Shown piece by piece: positions 55,246-64,000 of a stretch of DNA of 64,000 nucleotides (the first letter of the stretch is position 1; every line of letters begins with the position of its first letter). The DNA is from Aneurinibacillus terranovensis DSM 18919 (GTDB taxonomy: Bacteria; Bacillota; Bacilli; Aneurinibacillales; Aneurinibacillaceae), in NCBI RefSeq assembly GCF_000430625.1, contig NZ_AUMJ01000024.1, positions 20,809 through 84,808 on the forward strand, in the 5' to 3' direction. The notes beneath the pieces were generated by a model. That model was given only the letters and a program-made list of their open reading frames with translations, was not told the DNA's origin and searched no databases. The translations under genes and the position numbers were made by a program.

Positions 55246-55578
55246 TTATTTTTCAGATACTACGACCGTAATGTGACTAGTACGTTTGTTAATCCGGCTC
55301 GCACGACCCATAGCGCGCGGACGGAAACGTTTCAATGTCGGACCTTCATCAACGAACACTTTGCTGACAACAAGATCGTTCGAATCCAGGTTTAAGTTAT
55401 GTTCAGCATTGGCAACAGCAGACATAAGAACTTTCTCGATGACTGGTGAAGCTCCTTTTGGCGTATGACGCAGAATAGCAATCGCCTCGCCTACTTGCTT
55501 GCCTCGGATTAAATCGACTACAAGTCGAACCTTGCGAGGAGCAATACGGATATAACGAGCAACAGCTTTTGCTTCCAT
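55246..55578 (-). CDS. rplV: 50S ribosomal protein L22
   Basis: 110 residues; [19 protein letters not shown] and [20 protein letters not shown]. Its beta hairpin lines the exit tunnel. Confidence 0.98.
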   Translation of the reverse strand: MEAKAVARYIRIAPRKVRLVVDLIRGKQVGEAIAILRHTPKGASPVIEKVLMSAVANAEHNLNLDSNDLVVSKVFVDEGPTLKRFRPRAMGRASRINKRTSHITVVVSEK

Positions 55579-55614
55579 GTGGGTACCCCCTCTCTTGCGT
55601 TCAGTAAATGTCTA

Positions 55615-55893
55615 TTATCGTTTTGTTTTCTTATCTGAATCTACGTGTCCTTTAAACGTACGAGTCGGAGCGAATTCTCCGAGCTTGTGTCCGACCATAT
55701 CTTCAGTTACATAAACAGGTACATGCTTACGACCATCGTACACTGCGAATGTGTGTCCAACGAAATCTGGGAAGATTGTAGAACGGCGAGACCATGTCTT
55801 AATGACACGCTTTTCGCCTTTTCCATTTTGCTCTTCGACCTTTTTCATTAAATGATCATCAACAAAAGGCCCTTTTTTTAAGCTGCGTCCCAT
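55615..55893 (-). CDS. rpsS: 30S ribosomal protein S19
   Basis: 92 residues from ATG 55893 (GGGAGG upstream; an in-frame ATG at 55935 adds a non-family extension). [20 protein letters not shown] and [16 protein letters not shown] are diagnostic. Confidence 0.98.
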   Translation of the reverse strand: MGRSLKKGPFVDDHLMKKVEEQNGKGEKRVIKTWSRRSTIFPDFVGHTFAVYDGRKHVPVYVTEDMVGHKLGEFAPTRTFKGHVDSDKKTKR

Positions 55894-55950
55894 GAACGAA
55901 CCTCCCTTCGTGATAGAAGTGCGGTTGTAATCCACCGCACCTTGCTAACA

Positions 55951-56781
55951 TTATTTTTTGCGGCTGCGAATAATGTACTTACTAGAGTGTTTCTTTTTCT
56001 TGCGGGTTTTCGCGCCAAGAGTCGGTTTACCCCAAGGAGTAACAGGACCGCTGCGTCCGATAGGCGCACGACCTTCACCACCACCATGCGGGTGATCGTT
56101 AGGATTCATTACTGAACCGCGAACTGTCGGGCGAATCCCTTTCCAGCGTGAACGTCCGGCTTTACCAATATTAATCAATTCATGGTCAAGATTACCTACC
56201 TGACCGATGGTAGCGCGGCATTCTTTGCGAATCATGCGAGTCTCACCAGATGCAAGGCGTACAATCGCATAGTCGCCATCTTTACCAAGAAGTTGAGCTT
56301 CCGCACCTGCAGAACGAACCAGTTGGCCGCCTTTACCAGGTTTTAGTTCGATGTTGTGGATGACTGTACCAACCGGAATATTTTCCAGTGGAAGAGCGTT
56401 ACCCACTTTAATATCTGCATCAGTACCGGACATAATAACAGTACCGACAGTTAATCCGTTCGGAGCAAGAATATAACGTTTTTCACCGTCTACATAATTG
56501 ATGAGAGCAATGTTAGCGGAACGGTTCGGATCGTACTCAATTGTTGCTACTTTGCCAGGAATCCCGTCTTTGTTGCGTTTGAAGTCGATAATACGGTATT
56601 TCTGCTTATGACCGCCACCATGATGACGAACTGTGATTTTACCTTGATTGTTACGGCCTGCTGTCTTAGATTTAGGAGCAAGCAGAGATTTCTCAGGAGT
56701 TGAGGTTGTAATCTCTTCAAAAGTAGACACAGTCATTTGACGGCGACCAGGAGAAGTCGGTTTATACTTTTTAATTGCCAT
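55951..56781 (-). CDS. rplB: 50S ribosomal protein L2
   Basis: 276 residues; [20 protein letters not shown] start, and the conserved histidine-containing [20 protein letters not shown] loop near the peptidyl transferase centre. Confidence 0.98.
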   Translation of the reverse strand: MAIKKYKPTSPGRRQMTVSTFEEITTSTPEKSLLAPKSKTAGRNNQGKITVRHHGGGHKQKYRIIDFKRNKDGIPGKVATIEYDPNRSANIALINYVDGEKRYILAPNGLTVGTVIMSGTDADIKVGNALPLENIPVGTVIHNIELKPGKGGQLVRSAGAEAQLLGKDGDYAIVRLASGETRMIRKECRATIGQVGNLDHELINIGKAGRSRWKGIRPTVRGSVMNPNDHPHGGGEGRAPIGRSGPVTPWGKPTLGAKTRKKKKHSSKYIIRSRKK

Positions 56782-56810
56782 TTAATTTCCCTCCTTCGCT
56801 CTGTCGTTTA

Positions 56811-57101
56811 TTAAACACCTTCAAAGAATTCGAGAGCTTTACTATCTTTACTCAATTCAACAATCGCCTTTTTCCAATCAGAGCGATATCCGAAATATTT
56901 ACCCACACGCTTCGGCTTACCTTTAACACGCATTGTGTTTACATTAACAACCTTCACATCAAAAATACGTTGGACGGCATCTTTGATTTCCGTTTTGTTT
57001 GCACGTAAATCCACTTCGAATACGTATTTGTTATCAGCCATGAGGTCAGCTGTACGTTCGGTAATAACCGGGCGCTTGATAATATCGCGAGGATCTTTCA
57101 T
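56811..57101 (-). CDS. rplW: 50S ribosomal protein L23
   Basis: 96 residues; [20 protein letters not shown] and the family core [20 protein letters not shown]. Docking site of trigger factor and SRP. One-base-overlap junction with rplD. Confidence 0.98.
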   Translation of the reverse strand: MKDPRDIIKRPVITERTADLMADNKYVFEVDLRANKTEIKDAVQRIFDVKVVNVNTMRVKGKPKRVGKYFGYRSDWKKAIVELSKDSKALEFFEGV

Positions 57102-57724
57102 TATACAAGCACCTCCTCAACTTTTGCGACTGCGTCTTTCGTAATGAGCAACTTGTCATGATGGAGAACATCAAGCACGTTGATTCCATTCGCAGCAACA
57201 AATTTCACACCAGGAATATTGCGGGCAGAAAGAGCAACCGCATCATTGTACTCATCCGTTACAACAAGAACTTTTCTGTCAAGGTTCAGGTTGCCAAGCA
57301 CTTTCACCATATCTTTTGTTTTTGGCGCATCAAACGTTAAAGCATCCAATACTACCAGCTCATCGTTTTGCACTTTAGAAGAAAGAGCAGATTTGATAGC
57401 CAGACGACGAACTTTCTTAGGAAGCTTGAAAGAGTAGCTGCGAGGAGTCGGTCCGAAAACAACACCACCGCCTACCCATTGTGGAGCACGGATGCTGCCC
57501 TGACGAGCGCGTCCTGTTCCTTTTTGTTTCCAGGGTTTACGACCACCGCCACGCACCGCTGAACGGTTTTTTACAGCGTGTGTTCCAGCGCGCAGAGAAG
57601 CTTGTTGCATAATTACAGCATCAGCAAGTACAGATTTGTTAGGCTCAATTCCGAATACGGAATCCGCTAATTCAATTTCGCCTACCTGTGAACCTGTTTG
57701 GTTGTACATTGTTACTTTAGGCAT
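57101..57724 (-). CDS. rplD: 50S ribosomal protein L4
   Basis: 207 residues; the arginine-rich loop [20 protein letters not shown] and [20 protein letters not shown] are diagnostic for L4, which lines the exit tunnel. Confidence 0.98.
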   Translation of the reverse strand: MPKVTMYNQTGSQVGEIELADSVFGIEPNKSVLADAVIMQQASLRAGTHAVKNRSAVRGGGRKPWKQKGTGRARQGSIRAPQWVGGGVVFGPTPRSYSFKLPKKVRRLAIKSALSSKVQNDELVVLDALTFDAPKTKDMVKVLGNLNLDRKVLVVTDEYNDAVALSARNIPGVKFVAANGINVLDVLHHDKLLITKDAVAKVEEVLV

Positions 57725-57744
57725 TAGGAGTCCTCCTTTCTTGT

Positions 57745-58377
57745 TTATTTGTTGCCTTTAACGGCAGATTTAATAGTTACGAAGCTATTTTTAGGGCCAG
57801 GAACAGCACCTTTTACGAGCAACAAGTTGCGGTCTGTATCAACAGATACCACTTCAAGGTTCTGGATGGTTACTTTCTCTCCGCCCATGCGTCCAGGCAA
57901 TGCCTTCCCTTTCAGAACACGGTTGGCAGCGATAGAACCCATCGAACCAGGACGACGATGATAACGGGAACCGTGCGCCATAGGTCCACGGCTTTGTCCG
58001 TGGCGCTTAATTGCACCTGCAAAACCTTTCCCTTTTGAAGTACCGGTTACGTCAATCACGTCACCTTCTGCAAAAACATCAGCTTTTAACTCTTGACCTA
58101 CTTCGTATTGGTTTAAATCTACATTACGAAGTTCACGTACGAAGCGCTTAGGTGTTGTATTTGCTTTTGCTGCATGGCCTTTTTCAGGCTTGGTAGCGCG
58201 TACTTCCTTCTTGTCAGCGAAGCCGATTTGAATCGCTTCATAGCCATCTGTTGTCACGTCCTTCTTCTGAAGAACAACGCAAGGACCTGCTTCGATAACA
58301 GTTACAGGAACAACTACGCCTTCCGCAGTAAAAACCTGGGTCATCCCAATTTTTTTACCTAAGATTCCTTTAGTCAT
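57745..58377 (-). CDS. rplC: 50S ribosomal protein L3
   Basis: 210 residues from ATG 58377 (GGAGGTG 6 nt upstream; an ATG three codons earlier overlaps the ribosome site). [20 protein letters not shown] start and [16 protein letters not shown] signature. Confidence 0.98.
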   Translation of the reverse strand: MTKGILGKKIGMTQVFTAEGVVVPVTVIEAGPCVVLQKKDVTTDGYEAIQIGFADKKEVRATKPEKGHAAKANTTPKRFVRELRNVDLNQYEVGQELKADVFAEGDVIDVTGTSKGKGFAGAIKRHGQSRGPMAHGSRYHRRPGSMGSIAANRVLKGKALPGRMGGEKVTIQNLEVVSVDTDRNLLLVKGAVPGPKNSFVTIKSAVKGNK

Positions 58378-58455
58378 TAGAGCCACCTCCTAAATAATCA
58401 TTTTGTATCCTTTATTTATTCGTTCATTTTCGTTCATTAACGTCGAATTCAAAAC

Positions 58456-58788
<333 letters not shown>

Positions 58789-58811
58789 TTATAAACGGAC
58801 ATTTCTCAGTG

Positions 58812-58856
58812 GAAAAAACCTGACGCCGGCCATGGCATCGGAGCCGGGTGTGTCAG
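58812..58856 (-). terminator. Attenuator-like hairpin in the S10 operon leader
   Basis: On the minus strand CTGAC and CCGGC pair with GCCGG and GTCAG around a central loop, followed directly by GTTTTTT. It lies between the promoter at 58897-58925 and rpsJ, so full transcription of the operon would require antitermination or readthrough. Confidence 0.65.
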
Positions 58857-58896
58857 CAACCTCCCACTTCATCGCGTCCATCGACCAACATTCAAC

Positions 58897-58925
58897 ATTA
58901 TATATAAATACAATGGAGAATGCAA
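58897..58925 (-). promoter_or_regulatory. Sigma-A promoter of the S10 ribosomal protein operon
   Basis: Minus strand TTGCAT (58920-58925), 17 bp, perfect TATAAT (58897-58902), about 130 bp before the rpsJ ATG. The rest of the 391-bp gap up to 59155 is A/T-rich and holds nothing else I recognise. Confidence 0.85.
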
Positions 58926-59155
58926 GGGTTTTTCTCGGCCGTTTATGCAACAGCCCAGACCTTGAATATGTTATCGTATATTAATTGAAAAAGCAAGGAA
59001 AAAGGCGAATAAAATTTTGAATTTCGGATGGTTAAACAAAAAGGATGCCGCTGATCTATTTAAATGAAACCAGTTCTAATGATTGTTGAACGATAGTGCC
59101 GTTCAGCAAAGGTCGGAAAACCAATCACCCGCACCCATCCTAAATGCTTGTTGAA

Positions 59156-61162
59156 CTATAAACTTCCAGACGGCAGCCACTCCCGCCCGGCCTCCGTTCG
59201 TTTCGTTTGTCTATATTTATCAAGCGATTCGAGAAACGGGATCAGGTATTTGCGGGACAAGCCCAGTATATCTTTTGCAAGAGCGGGTGTGAGAATGTCA
59301 TCCGGCTGACTCTCCGCACGGAGCTTTTCCACACCGCGCAGCCATTCCTTCTTATCTATATAGATTTCTTCCGTTAAGGGCAAAATCTCTTCCCGCTGTG
59401 TCAGCAGAGCTTTTAGTTCACTCCCCAATTGCCCTGTGATGCCGTGTTCCCGCATCAGCGCCTCCCAGGATGGCGGTGTAAGTCCGGATTGTTGAAGAGC
59501 ATCGAGTGCCTTGTGGATCGACTCCCGCTGGGCCTGAGGGTACTGTGGAGTATGGGATGCCAGGTAAATCATATCGTTGGACTCTTTGATTTTTTCGTTT
59601 CGGCCTGTTTCTTCTACTAAATAACGCCACAGCTTGTCAGGCATGTTTTTGAATAAGCTGCTTTTCATTGCTGCTTTGCCGGCTCCCACCCGCAGCGGAT
59701 AGGTCGCATGGTAATTACGGAGTTCGCCGGTGAGGCGCTCCTCCCAGGCCGTTAGCGTACGCGTAAGCAGAACAAACGTCTGGCGGGATGATTCTTGACG
59801 GAATGCTCCCTGGTCAGGCGACCCCTGTTGGGTTGGATCCTGGTAGGATGACTCTTCTCTGCCGAGGAGTTTCACGTCTCCAGATTGGATGCTTCCCTTG
59901 AGGAGAGCCCGCACGCCCTCTATATTCATCGCAAGCTGGTGGGCCAATTCTTCCTCCGTAGCAAACTCTGCCTGTTCAAGATACTGGATAAGCTGTTCTT
60001 CGGGGGAATCTTCGGCCAACCTGTTGAGGCGCCGCACAGTCTCCTCTCCAAAGCGATGCCGAGCTGCGTACGGGTCAACCACATACCCGCCGCCAAGAGT
60101 GGTCACGGGCGAGAGTCTTCTCAGGATAAGCGGGTCTCCCTTCTTGGTGACAACCGATTCTTCTAGCTGCAGCTGGCATACCGTTTCTTCACCGGGCTTC
60201 ATCTCGTTGCGGTCAAAAAAGACAAGTTTCCCGATGACCTCGGCGGTTCCCATATGAAGCCGGACGCGGGTACGTTGCTTAAGGGAGAAGTCGAGGCTTC
60301 CAAGCATCGTAAAGTGGAGATCAAGCCTTGATGTTGCCTGAAAATACCCGGGTGAGGTTAAGGTCATTCCCCGTTCGACTTCCCTTGTACCCACAATGTT
60401 GAGGGCGGCGCGCTGCCCCGCGGCTGCCTGCTTAACCTGCTGATGGTGGACATGAATTTGGCGAACGCGCAACATGGTTTCGTCGGGGAGCAGTTGCAAA
60501 GAATCCCCTTCCACAACCGTCCCCTCGTAAATGGTGCCGGTCACAACGGTTCCCGCCCCTTTAACGGTAAACGCCCGGTCAATCGGCATACGGAAAGGGG
60601 CAGCCGAACTGCGCTGCGGGATGCCGGAAATCTCCTTTTCAATCGTATGGAGGAGTTCCTGCATCCCCTCTCCCGTTTTATTGCTTACGGCAACGATCGG
60701 CGCATCGGCCAGAAACGTTTCCTGCGCCCAGTTGGCCACTTCCTCCTTCACCATCGCCAGCCACTCTTCCTCTACACTGTCGATTTTAGTGAGCGTAATA
60801 ATGCCCTTTTGAATCCCAAGAAAGCGAAGGATGTCGACATGCTCGCGCGTCTGCGGCATAATGCCCTCATCGGCTGCAATAACAAGAAGCACCAGGTCAA
60901 TCCCTGCCGCACCCGCAATCATCTGGCGAATAAACCGCTCATGACCCGGCACATCAACGATGCCAACGGTTTGGCCATTCGGCAGGACACACGGTGCGAA
61001 GCCAAGTTCAATGGAAATGTTCCGCTCTTTTTCTTCTTTCAGCCGGTCGGTATCTACCCCGGTGAGATTTTTTGTTAAGGACGTTTTCCCGTGATCAATA
61101 TGGCCGGCAATTCCTATCGTGTGGTGAAATGAGTTTGTTTGTTGGTTTGGTTGTTCGTTCAT
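59156..61162 (-). CDS. selB: Selenocysteine-specific elongation factor SelB
   Basis: 668 residues from ATG 61162 (GAGGGAG 5 nt upstream; earlier in-frame ATGs lack a good site). GTPase motifs: G1 GHIDHGKTS, switch I region with [13 protein letters not shown] (the IELGFA pattern marks SelB rather than EF-Tu), G3 DVPGHERF, G4 TKID. Domains II-III follow (about 190-350), then a C-terminal chain of winged-helix domains (about 380-668) that bind the SECIS hairpin of selenoprotein mRNA. It brings Sec-tRNA to UGA. selA, its usual partner gene, is absent here, but selC lies 1.2 kb away. Confidence 0.95.
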   Translation of the reverse strand: MNEQPNQQTNSFHHTIGIAGHIDHGKTSLTKNLTGVDTDRLKEEKERNISIELGFAPCVLPNGQTVGIVDVPGHERFIRQMIAGAAGIDLVLLVIAADEGIMPQTREHVDILRFLGIQKGIITLTKIDSVEEEWLAMVKEEVANWAQETFLADAPIVAVSNKTGEGMQELLHTIEKEISGIPQRSSAAPFRMPIDRAFTVKGAGTVVTGTIYEGTVVEGDSLQLLPDETMLRVRQIHVHHQQVKQAAAGQRAALNIVGTREVERGMTLTSPGYFQATSRLDLHFTMLGSLDFSLKQRTRVRLHMGTAEVIGKLVFFDRNEMKPGEETVCQLQLEESVVTKKGDPLILRRLSPVTTLGGGYVVDPYAARHRFGEETVRRLNRLAEDSPEEQLIQYLEQAEFATEEELAHQLAMNIEGVRALLKGSIQSGDVKLLGREESSYQDPTQQGSPDQGAFRQESSRQTFVLLTRTLTAWEERLTGELRNYHATYPLRVGAGKAAMKSSLFKNMPDKLWRYLVEETGRNEKIKESNDMIYLASHTPQYPQAQRESIHKALDALQQSGLTPPSWEALMREHGITGQLGSELKALLTQREEILPLTEEIYIDKKEWLRGVEKLRAESQPDDILTPALAKDILGLSRKYLIPFLESLDKYRQTKRTEAGREWLPSGSL

Positions 61163-61354
61163 GCGTTCTCCCTCTTGCATGTGTTCTTCTCTTCTCCTTT
61201 CGCCGCTATCATCTCTCATTCGTTGAATCCAGTATACCGCAAGGAGAAAGGGCAGGACAAAAACAGGGAAAGCACTAGCACGTTAGGTTGAGCTAATTCA
61301 AGAGATAAAATGAGCCAAGCAGGGGAAACAAGTGAACAGGCAAGCTGACTTTTT

Positions 61355-61756
61355 TCATCCAGCCCCATCTTCCTTTTTAAGCTGGCGGAGTATGTTTATT
61401 GCGTTAATAGCGGTAGGAAATCCGGCATATGGCACGGTTTGAATGATGATTTCCTCCACTTCTTCATAAGTTAATCCAACGTTTAACGCTGCTCTAATAT
61501 GCACCTTTAACTGGGGTTCACGGCCCCCCAGCACCGTAAGCATACCAACCGTCGCGATTTCACGTTCCCGCAAGTTCAGCCCCTCCCGGCTGTAAATATC
61601 ACCAAACGCAAATTCAACGATATATTTTCCCAAATCACCCAGCGGAGCCACCACTTCTTCTCCCACGTGGCCGTCAACTTCGGCAAGCCTGGCCAGCCCG
61701 CGCTCATACCGTGCACTCTCACTCATTTGTTCGACTGCCGTTTGTTCAGTCTTCAT
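61355..61756 (-). CDS. Carboxymuconolactone decarboxylase/AhpD-family protein
   Basis: 133 residues, the size of PcaC-like single-domain CMD proteins. The core LREREIATVGMLTVLGGREP, then HIRAALNVGLTYEEVEEII and PYAGFPTAINAINIL, is that of the family. The AhpD redox pair CxxC is absent, so a peroxidase-reductant role is unlikely; a decarboxylase-like or unknown activity is left. Its ATG lies inside the end of the MerR gene (11-nt overlap), so both are co-expressed and the MerR protein probably controls it. Confidence 0.88.
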   Translation of the reverse strand: MKTEQTAVEQMSESARYERGLARLAEVDGHVGEEVVAPLGDLGKYIVEFAFGDIYSREGLNLREREIATVGMLTVLGGREPQLKVHIRAALNVGLTYEEVEEIIIQTVPYAGFPTAINAINILRQLKKEDGAG

Positions 61757-62141
61757 CTGTTCGACTCTCCTCTGCTATCTTCGTATAATAGTCAATCTTT
61801 TCACCAATGACGGCGAGGTTCTTTTCCAGCTCCTGAATCTGTTCCTGAACGTTTCGACGGTGCTCCTCGAGCAGGAGCTTACGTTCTGTGACCGTGATAG
61901 GACCCTGGCTGCGGAGAGTTGCAAAAGTCTGCATCTGCCGGATGGACATTCCTGTCGTCCGCAGGCGGTCCAAAAATTCAATCCATGCGAAATTCTCCAC
62001 AGAATACAGGCGATAGCCGTTCGCATCCCTTTTTACCGGCTCAAGGAGACCGATCCGCTCGTAATACCGAAGCGTATGAACACTCATTCCGGTCATTGAT
62101 GATACCTGTTGAATTGTGAGTTCTTTGAGTTCTTTTTCCAT
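61746..62141 (-). CDS. MerR-family transcriptional regulator
   Basis: 131 residues from ATG 62141. N-terminal winged helix LTIQQVSSMTGMSVHTLRYY with ERIGLLEPVKRDANGYRLY, the MerR signature, then a long dimerisation coiled coil (EEHRRNVQEQIQELEKNLAV). No cysteines in the C-terminal part, which excludes a thiol-coordinated metal sensor; it resembles the stress/aldehyde-responsive subgroup. The gene has no ribosome site and its start sits about 7 nt after a -10 box, so the transcript may be leaderless. It is co-transcribed with the CMD gene. Confidence 0.92.
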   Translation of the reverse strand: MEKELKELTIQQVSSMTGMSVHTLRYYERIGLLEPVKRDANGYRLYSVENFAWIEFLDRLRTTGMSIRQMQTFATLRSQGPITVTERKLLLEEHRRNVQEQIQELEKNLAVIGEKIDYYTKIAEESRTDED

Positions 62142-62147
62142 ATCATT

Positions 62148-62178
62148 AATGTACACGTTTGAGCGCGCTCAAAGGCAA
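62148..62178 (-). promoter_or_regulatory. MerR-type promoter with 19-bp spacer and perfect dyad
   Basis: Minus strand TTGCCT (62173-62178), 19-bp spacer, TACATT (62148-62153). The spacer holds the 16-bp palindrome TTTGAGCGCGCTCAAA (62158-62173), which also touches the -35 box. An elongated 19-bp spacer with a dyad is the classic target of MerR activators, so the operon is probably autoregulated. Confidence 0.85.
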
Positions 62179-62368
62179 TCCCCTTTTTTAGATTTTTTAT
62201 GGTTTTATCAAACGCCGGATCACGGTAGAAAAAGTTAAGTGTCTATGTGATAAGTATAGTTTTAAATTTTCCAGATTTTAAAGAAGGAAGAAGGAAGTAA
62301 GAAGGAAGTAAGAGAGGCGCGCAGCCAGGAAATGCGCTCACGAAACTCGTGTAAAAACTTCGCAAAAG

Positions 62369-62397
62369 TTGTAATGATAAAGGGATTTCATTATACT
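62369..62397 (+). promoter_or_regulatory. Promoter of selC
   Basis: TTGTAA (62369-62374), 17 bp, TATACT (62392-62397), 10 bp before the mature tRNA 5' end. Upstream (62280-62315) is a purine-rich run built on GAAGGAAG/GAAGGAAGTAA repeats of no known role. Confidence 0.7.
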
Positions 62398-62407
62398 AGG
62401 ATAGCAT

Positions 62408-62504
62408 GGGGGTGGATGAGGCGCTGGTGCCCTCCCCGGTCTTCAAAACCGAGCGGGACGTCCGTGAGGCGTCCGGTGGGTTCGATTCCCACCCTCTCCC
62501 GCCA
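62408..62504 (+). tRNA. selC: tRNA-Sec (anticodon UCA)
   Basis: 97 nt including an encoded CCA. Anticodon loop CTTCAAA with TCA at 62443-62445; T arm GTGGG-TTCGATT-CCCAC; long variable arm with the stem GGACG/CGTCC; long acceptor stem of 8 bp, GGGGGTGG with CCTCTCCC (one G-U and one U-U), discriminator G. These features separate it from ordinary tRNAs and fit bacterial tRNA-Sec. It decodes UGA through SelB. It is followed 160 bp later by a tyrosine recombinase gene. Confidence 0.95.
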
Positions 62505-62664
62505 AAAACGTTGATTTGACGCGGTTTATCGAATGTGATGACGATATGTGAAACGTCGTGTGTGCGCTGTAAAAACCGTGTGTATACATATTACTCACAC
62601 AGTCTCTCTTTTCGTGTTGGAACACGTATTCGTGCGTTCTCGACTATGAAAGGAGAGATTTTTT

Positions 62665-63609
62665 ATGCCGAAAATGCCATTTGAACAACGTCTGCGAGGT
62701 CAAAAAGAAGCGGTAGGAGGTGATTTCGATAGGTCCCTTCAAATTTTTATCGCAGATAGAAAACGGGCTGGCTGTACGGAAAGAACCATTGAATGGTATG
62801 AGGAAGTGTTAGGTTGTTATTTTCGTAAATTCCTAGAAGAAAGGCGCTTGGACTTAAATCCTAATAAATGGATTTCTACAGACATTGAAGATTACATGGA
62901 CTATTTGCTTAATGAACGTGGCTGTAAGCCCGTTACGTGTAAAAATCGATTCTCTGCAATCAGGGCATGGTGCAACTTCTTATACAAAAAAAATTATATT
63001 GAATCTAATCCTATAGCAAGCCTTGCGCCAATGAAAGTAAAAAAGGAAGTAACTAAAACATTACCGGATGAGGTACTTGATAAAATTTTGAAGAAACCAG
63101 ATATGGCAAAATGTACGTTTGCTGACTTTAGGGATTGGGCAATCATGTGGACATTATTTGATACGGGGATTCGCGTGAATGAATTAGTTCATATTCGTAT
63201 TCAGGATGTTCATCTTGATGAAGCCTACATTTTAATTACGCACGGAAAGGGACAAAAAGAACGCCCTGTAGGTATCTCTAAAACGTTATTCCGCGTTCTC
63301 CAAAAATACTTGACAATACGGGAACCTCAAACAGAATACGATTTCTTATTCTGCAATTCATTCGGGGAACAGTTAAGTAAGGATACCGTGCGAAAGAGAC
63401 TTCATGAGTACGGTGATAAGGTAGGAATAAAGGGAATGACTTTATCGCCGCATAAGTTCCGCTATACTTTCGCAAAACATTACATTAAAAATGGCGGGGA
63501 TCCGTTTCGATTACAAAAGGCACTCGGTCATTCTTCTATTGAAATTGTTCGCAACTACGTCGAGATGTTTGGTTCTGATGTGATCGAAGCTCATGAACAA
63601 ATTATCTAA
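62665..63609 (+). CDS. Tyrosine recombinase/integrase
   Basis: 314 residues. N-terminal SAM-like core-binding domain (about 20-115; DRKRAGCTERTIEWYEEVL) and catalytic domain (about 125-314) with all residues in place: Arg in FDTGIRVNELVH, Lys in THGKGQKERP, HxxR in SPHKFRYTF, His in LGHSS, and the nucleophilic Tyr in EIVRNYVEM. AAAGGAG lies before the ATG. Codon usage is A/T-richer than the ribosomal genes. Located just 3' of selC, a well-known integration point for tyrosine recombinases, so it is probably the integrase of an element inserted at the tRNA. Confidence 0.94.
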   Translation: MPKMPFEQRLRGQKEAVGGDFDRSLQIFIADRKRAGCTERTIEWYEEVLGCYFRKFLEERRLDLNPNKWISTDIEDYMDYLLNERGCKPVTCKNRFSAIRAWCNFLYKKNYIESNPIASLAPMKVKKEVTKTLPDEVLDKILKKPDMAKCTFADFRDWAIMWTLFDTGIRVNELVHIRIQDVHLDEAYILITHGKGQKERPVGISKTLFRVLQKYLTIREPQTEYDFLFCNSFGEQLSKDTVRKRLHEYGDKVGIKGMTLSPHKFRYTFAKHYIKNGGDPFRLQKALGHSSIEIVRNYVEMFGSDVIEAHEQII

Positions 63610-63659
63610 GCTTTGTCCTTCTTTTGCGTGTTTCAGTCGATACTTTTTTAGAATTATAG

Positions 63660-64000
63660 TTATCTGCTGGACTGTATAGCTAAGTAAATAACACGGAGGT
63701 CGTTCAATTTCCTTTTTGACTTGAAACGTGGTGCATCATTTTGCTTCTTGAAGAATCGTGAGTACGCATCGGCAAGATTTTTTACTGCCGACTGAATAGC
63801 GATGCTGTCTACTTCTTTGAGCCATGGCAACTCTTTTTTCAGGTTCGGCAGTTCGGAAGAACATACTTCGTATGATAATCCTTTACCCGTTTCTTTGTAC
63901 GTTTCATTCCACTTCGCCAAGAAGTGGTTAAACACAAATCGACTGCAACCAATCGTTTTAGCGATTAGGACTTCTTGTTCTTTGTTTGGATAGATACGGA
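63660..64000 (-). pseudogene. Truncated TnpB (IS200/IS605 OrfB-type) relic, running off the window
   Basis: Reading leftward from the window edge: RIYPNKEQEVLIAKTIGCSR, then FVFNHFLAKWNETYKETGKG and AIQSAVKNLADAYSRFFKKQ, the N-terminal helical region of TnpB. Similarity ends at PRFKSKR; about 16 unrelated residues then lead to a stop at 63660. RuvC motifs and the zinc finger are missing, so this is a truncated copy. It lies tail-to-tail with the integrase, 50 bp away, and suggests accumulated insertions next to selC. Confidence 0.85.

Noticed and set aside
62280..62315. Short purine-rich repeats (GAAGGAAG units) as a CRISPR or VNTR locus
   Set aside because: Units are too short and irregular with no spacers; most likely simple-sequence drift upstream of selC. 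No CRISPR array was seen anywhere in the window.
63278..63475. Open frame opposite the integrase gene
   Set aside because: Mirror frame of a clear tyrosine recombinase; no motifs of its own.

Overview
The window looks like a chromosome segment of an endospore-forming, low-to-mid G+C Bacillales bacterium, most likely Paenibacillaceae (Aneurinibacillus/Brevibacillus-like; the genus is inferred). The evidence is a Bacillus-type ribosomal super-operon in canonical order (rpsJ to rplQ, then ecfA1-ecfA2-ecfT-truA-rplM-rpsI), followed by the conserved sporulation block ybaK-cwlD-salA-gerD-kbaA-pdaB. A tRNA-Sec and selB show selenocysteine decoding.

Layout. 1-13.2 kb (minus strand): a sigma-54-controlled acyl-CoA degradation locus. 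It holds an SDR, acyl-CoA dehydrogenase, 3-oxoacid CoA-transferase A/B, thiolase, acyl-CoA ligase, an intact livF, a PAS/AAA+ sigma-54 activator, a ketopantoate reductase-like gene and an enoyl-CoA hydratase. Three -24/-12 promoters can be read directly. Inside the locus the livKHGF transport genes are decayed and fused. 13.2-14.5 kb is a small gene graveyard: relics of an RsbR-type STAS gene, a second IF-3-like gene and an IscB (IS200/IS605-associated) gene with its end hairpin. 14.5-19.4 kb: a TPP-riboswitch-controlled thiamine-pyrimidine salvage operon (ylmB-tenA-thiZ-thiX-thiY).

19.4-30.3 kb: a SorC-family regulator, a small zinc-ribbon protein, an acetoin-dehydrogenase-type E1a/E1b/E2/E3 operon, and divergently a dedicated HPr, a DRL-like (DXR-like, SAF-domain) oxidoreductase, GutM and a complete glucitol-type PTS (IIC, IIBC, IIA). 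Similar operator-like sequences sit upstream of the regulator and between the divergent operons. I propose that this locus takes up a branched or deoxy polyol, possibly 2-C-methylerythritol, converts it to 1-deoxyxylulose 5-phosphate, and cleaves that to acetyl-CoA and glyceraldehyde 3-phosphate. This is inference, but every step has a chemically fitting gene.

30.4-32.4 kb: a persulfide-sensing CstR-type repressor with a CoA-disulfide reductase-rhodanese fusion. 32.4-33.2 kb: a pair of about 160-bp structured direct repeats. 33.3-39.2 kb: sporulation and germination genes. 39.3-58.8 kb: ribosomal proteins, rpoA, secY, adk, map, infA and the ECF transporter module, with a readable promoter and attenuator-like leader before rpsJ. 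59.1-64 kb: selB, an AhpD-like gene with a MerR regulator, selC, then a tyrosine recombinase and a truncated TnpB, which looks like a tRNA-Sec-associated mobile insertion.
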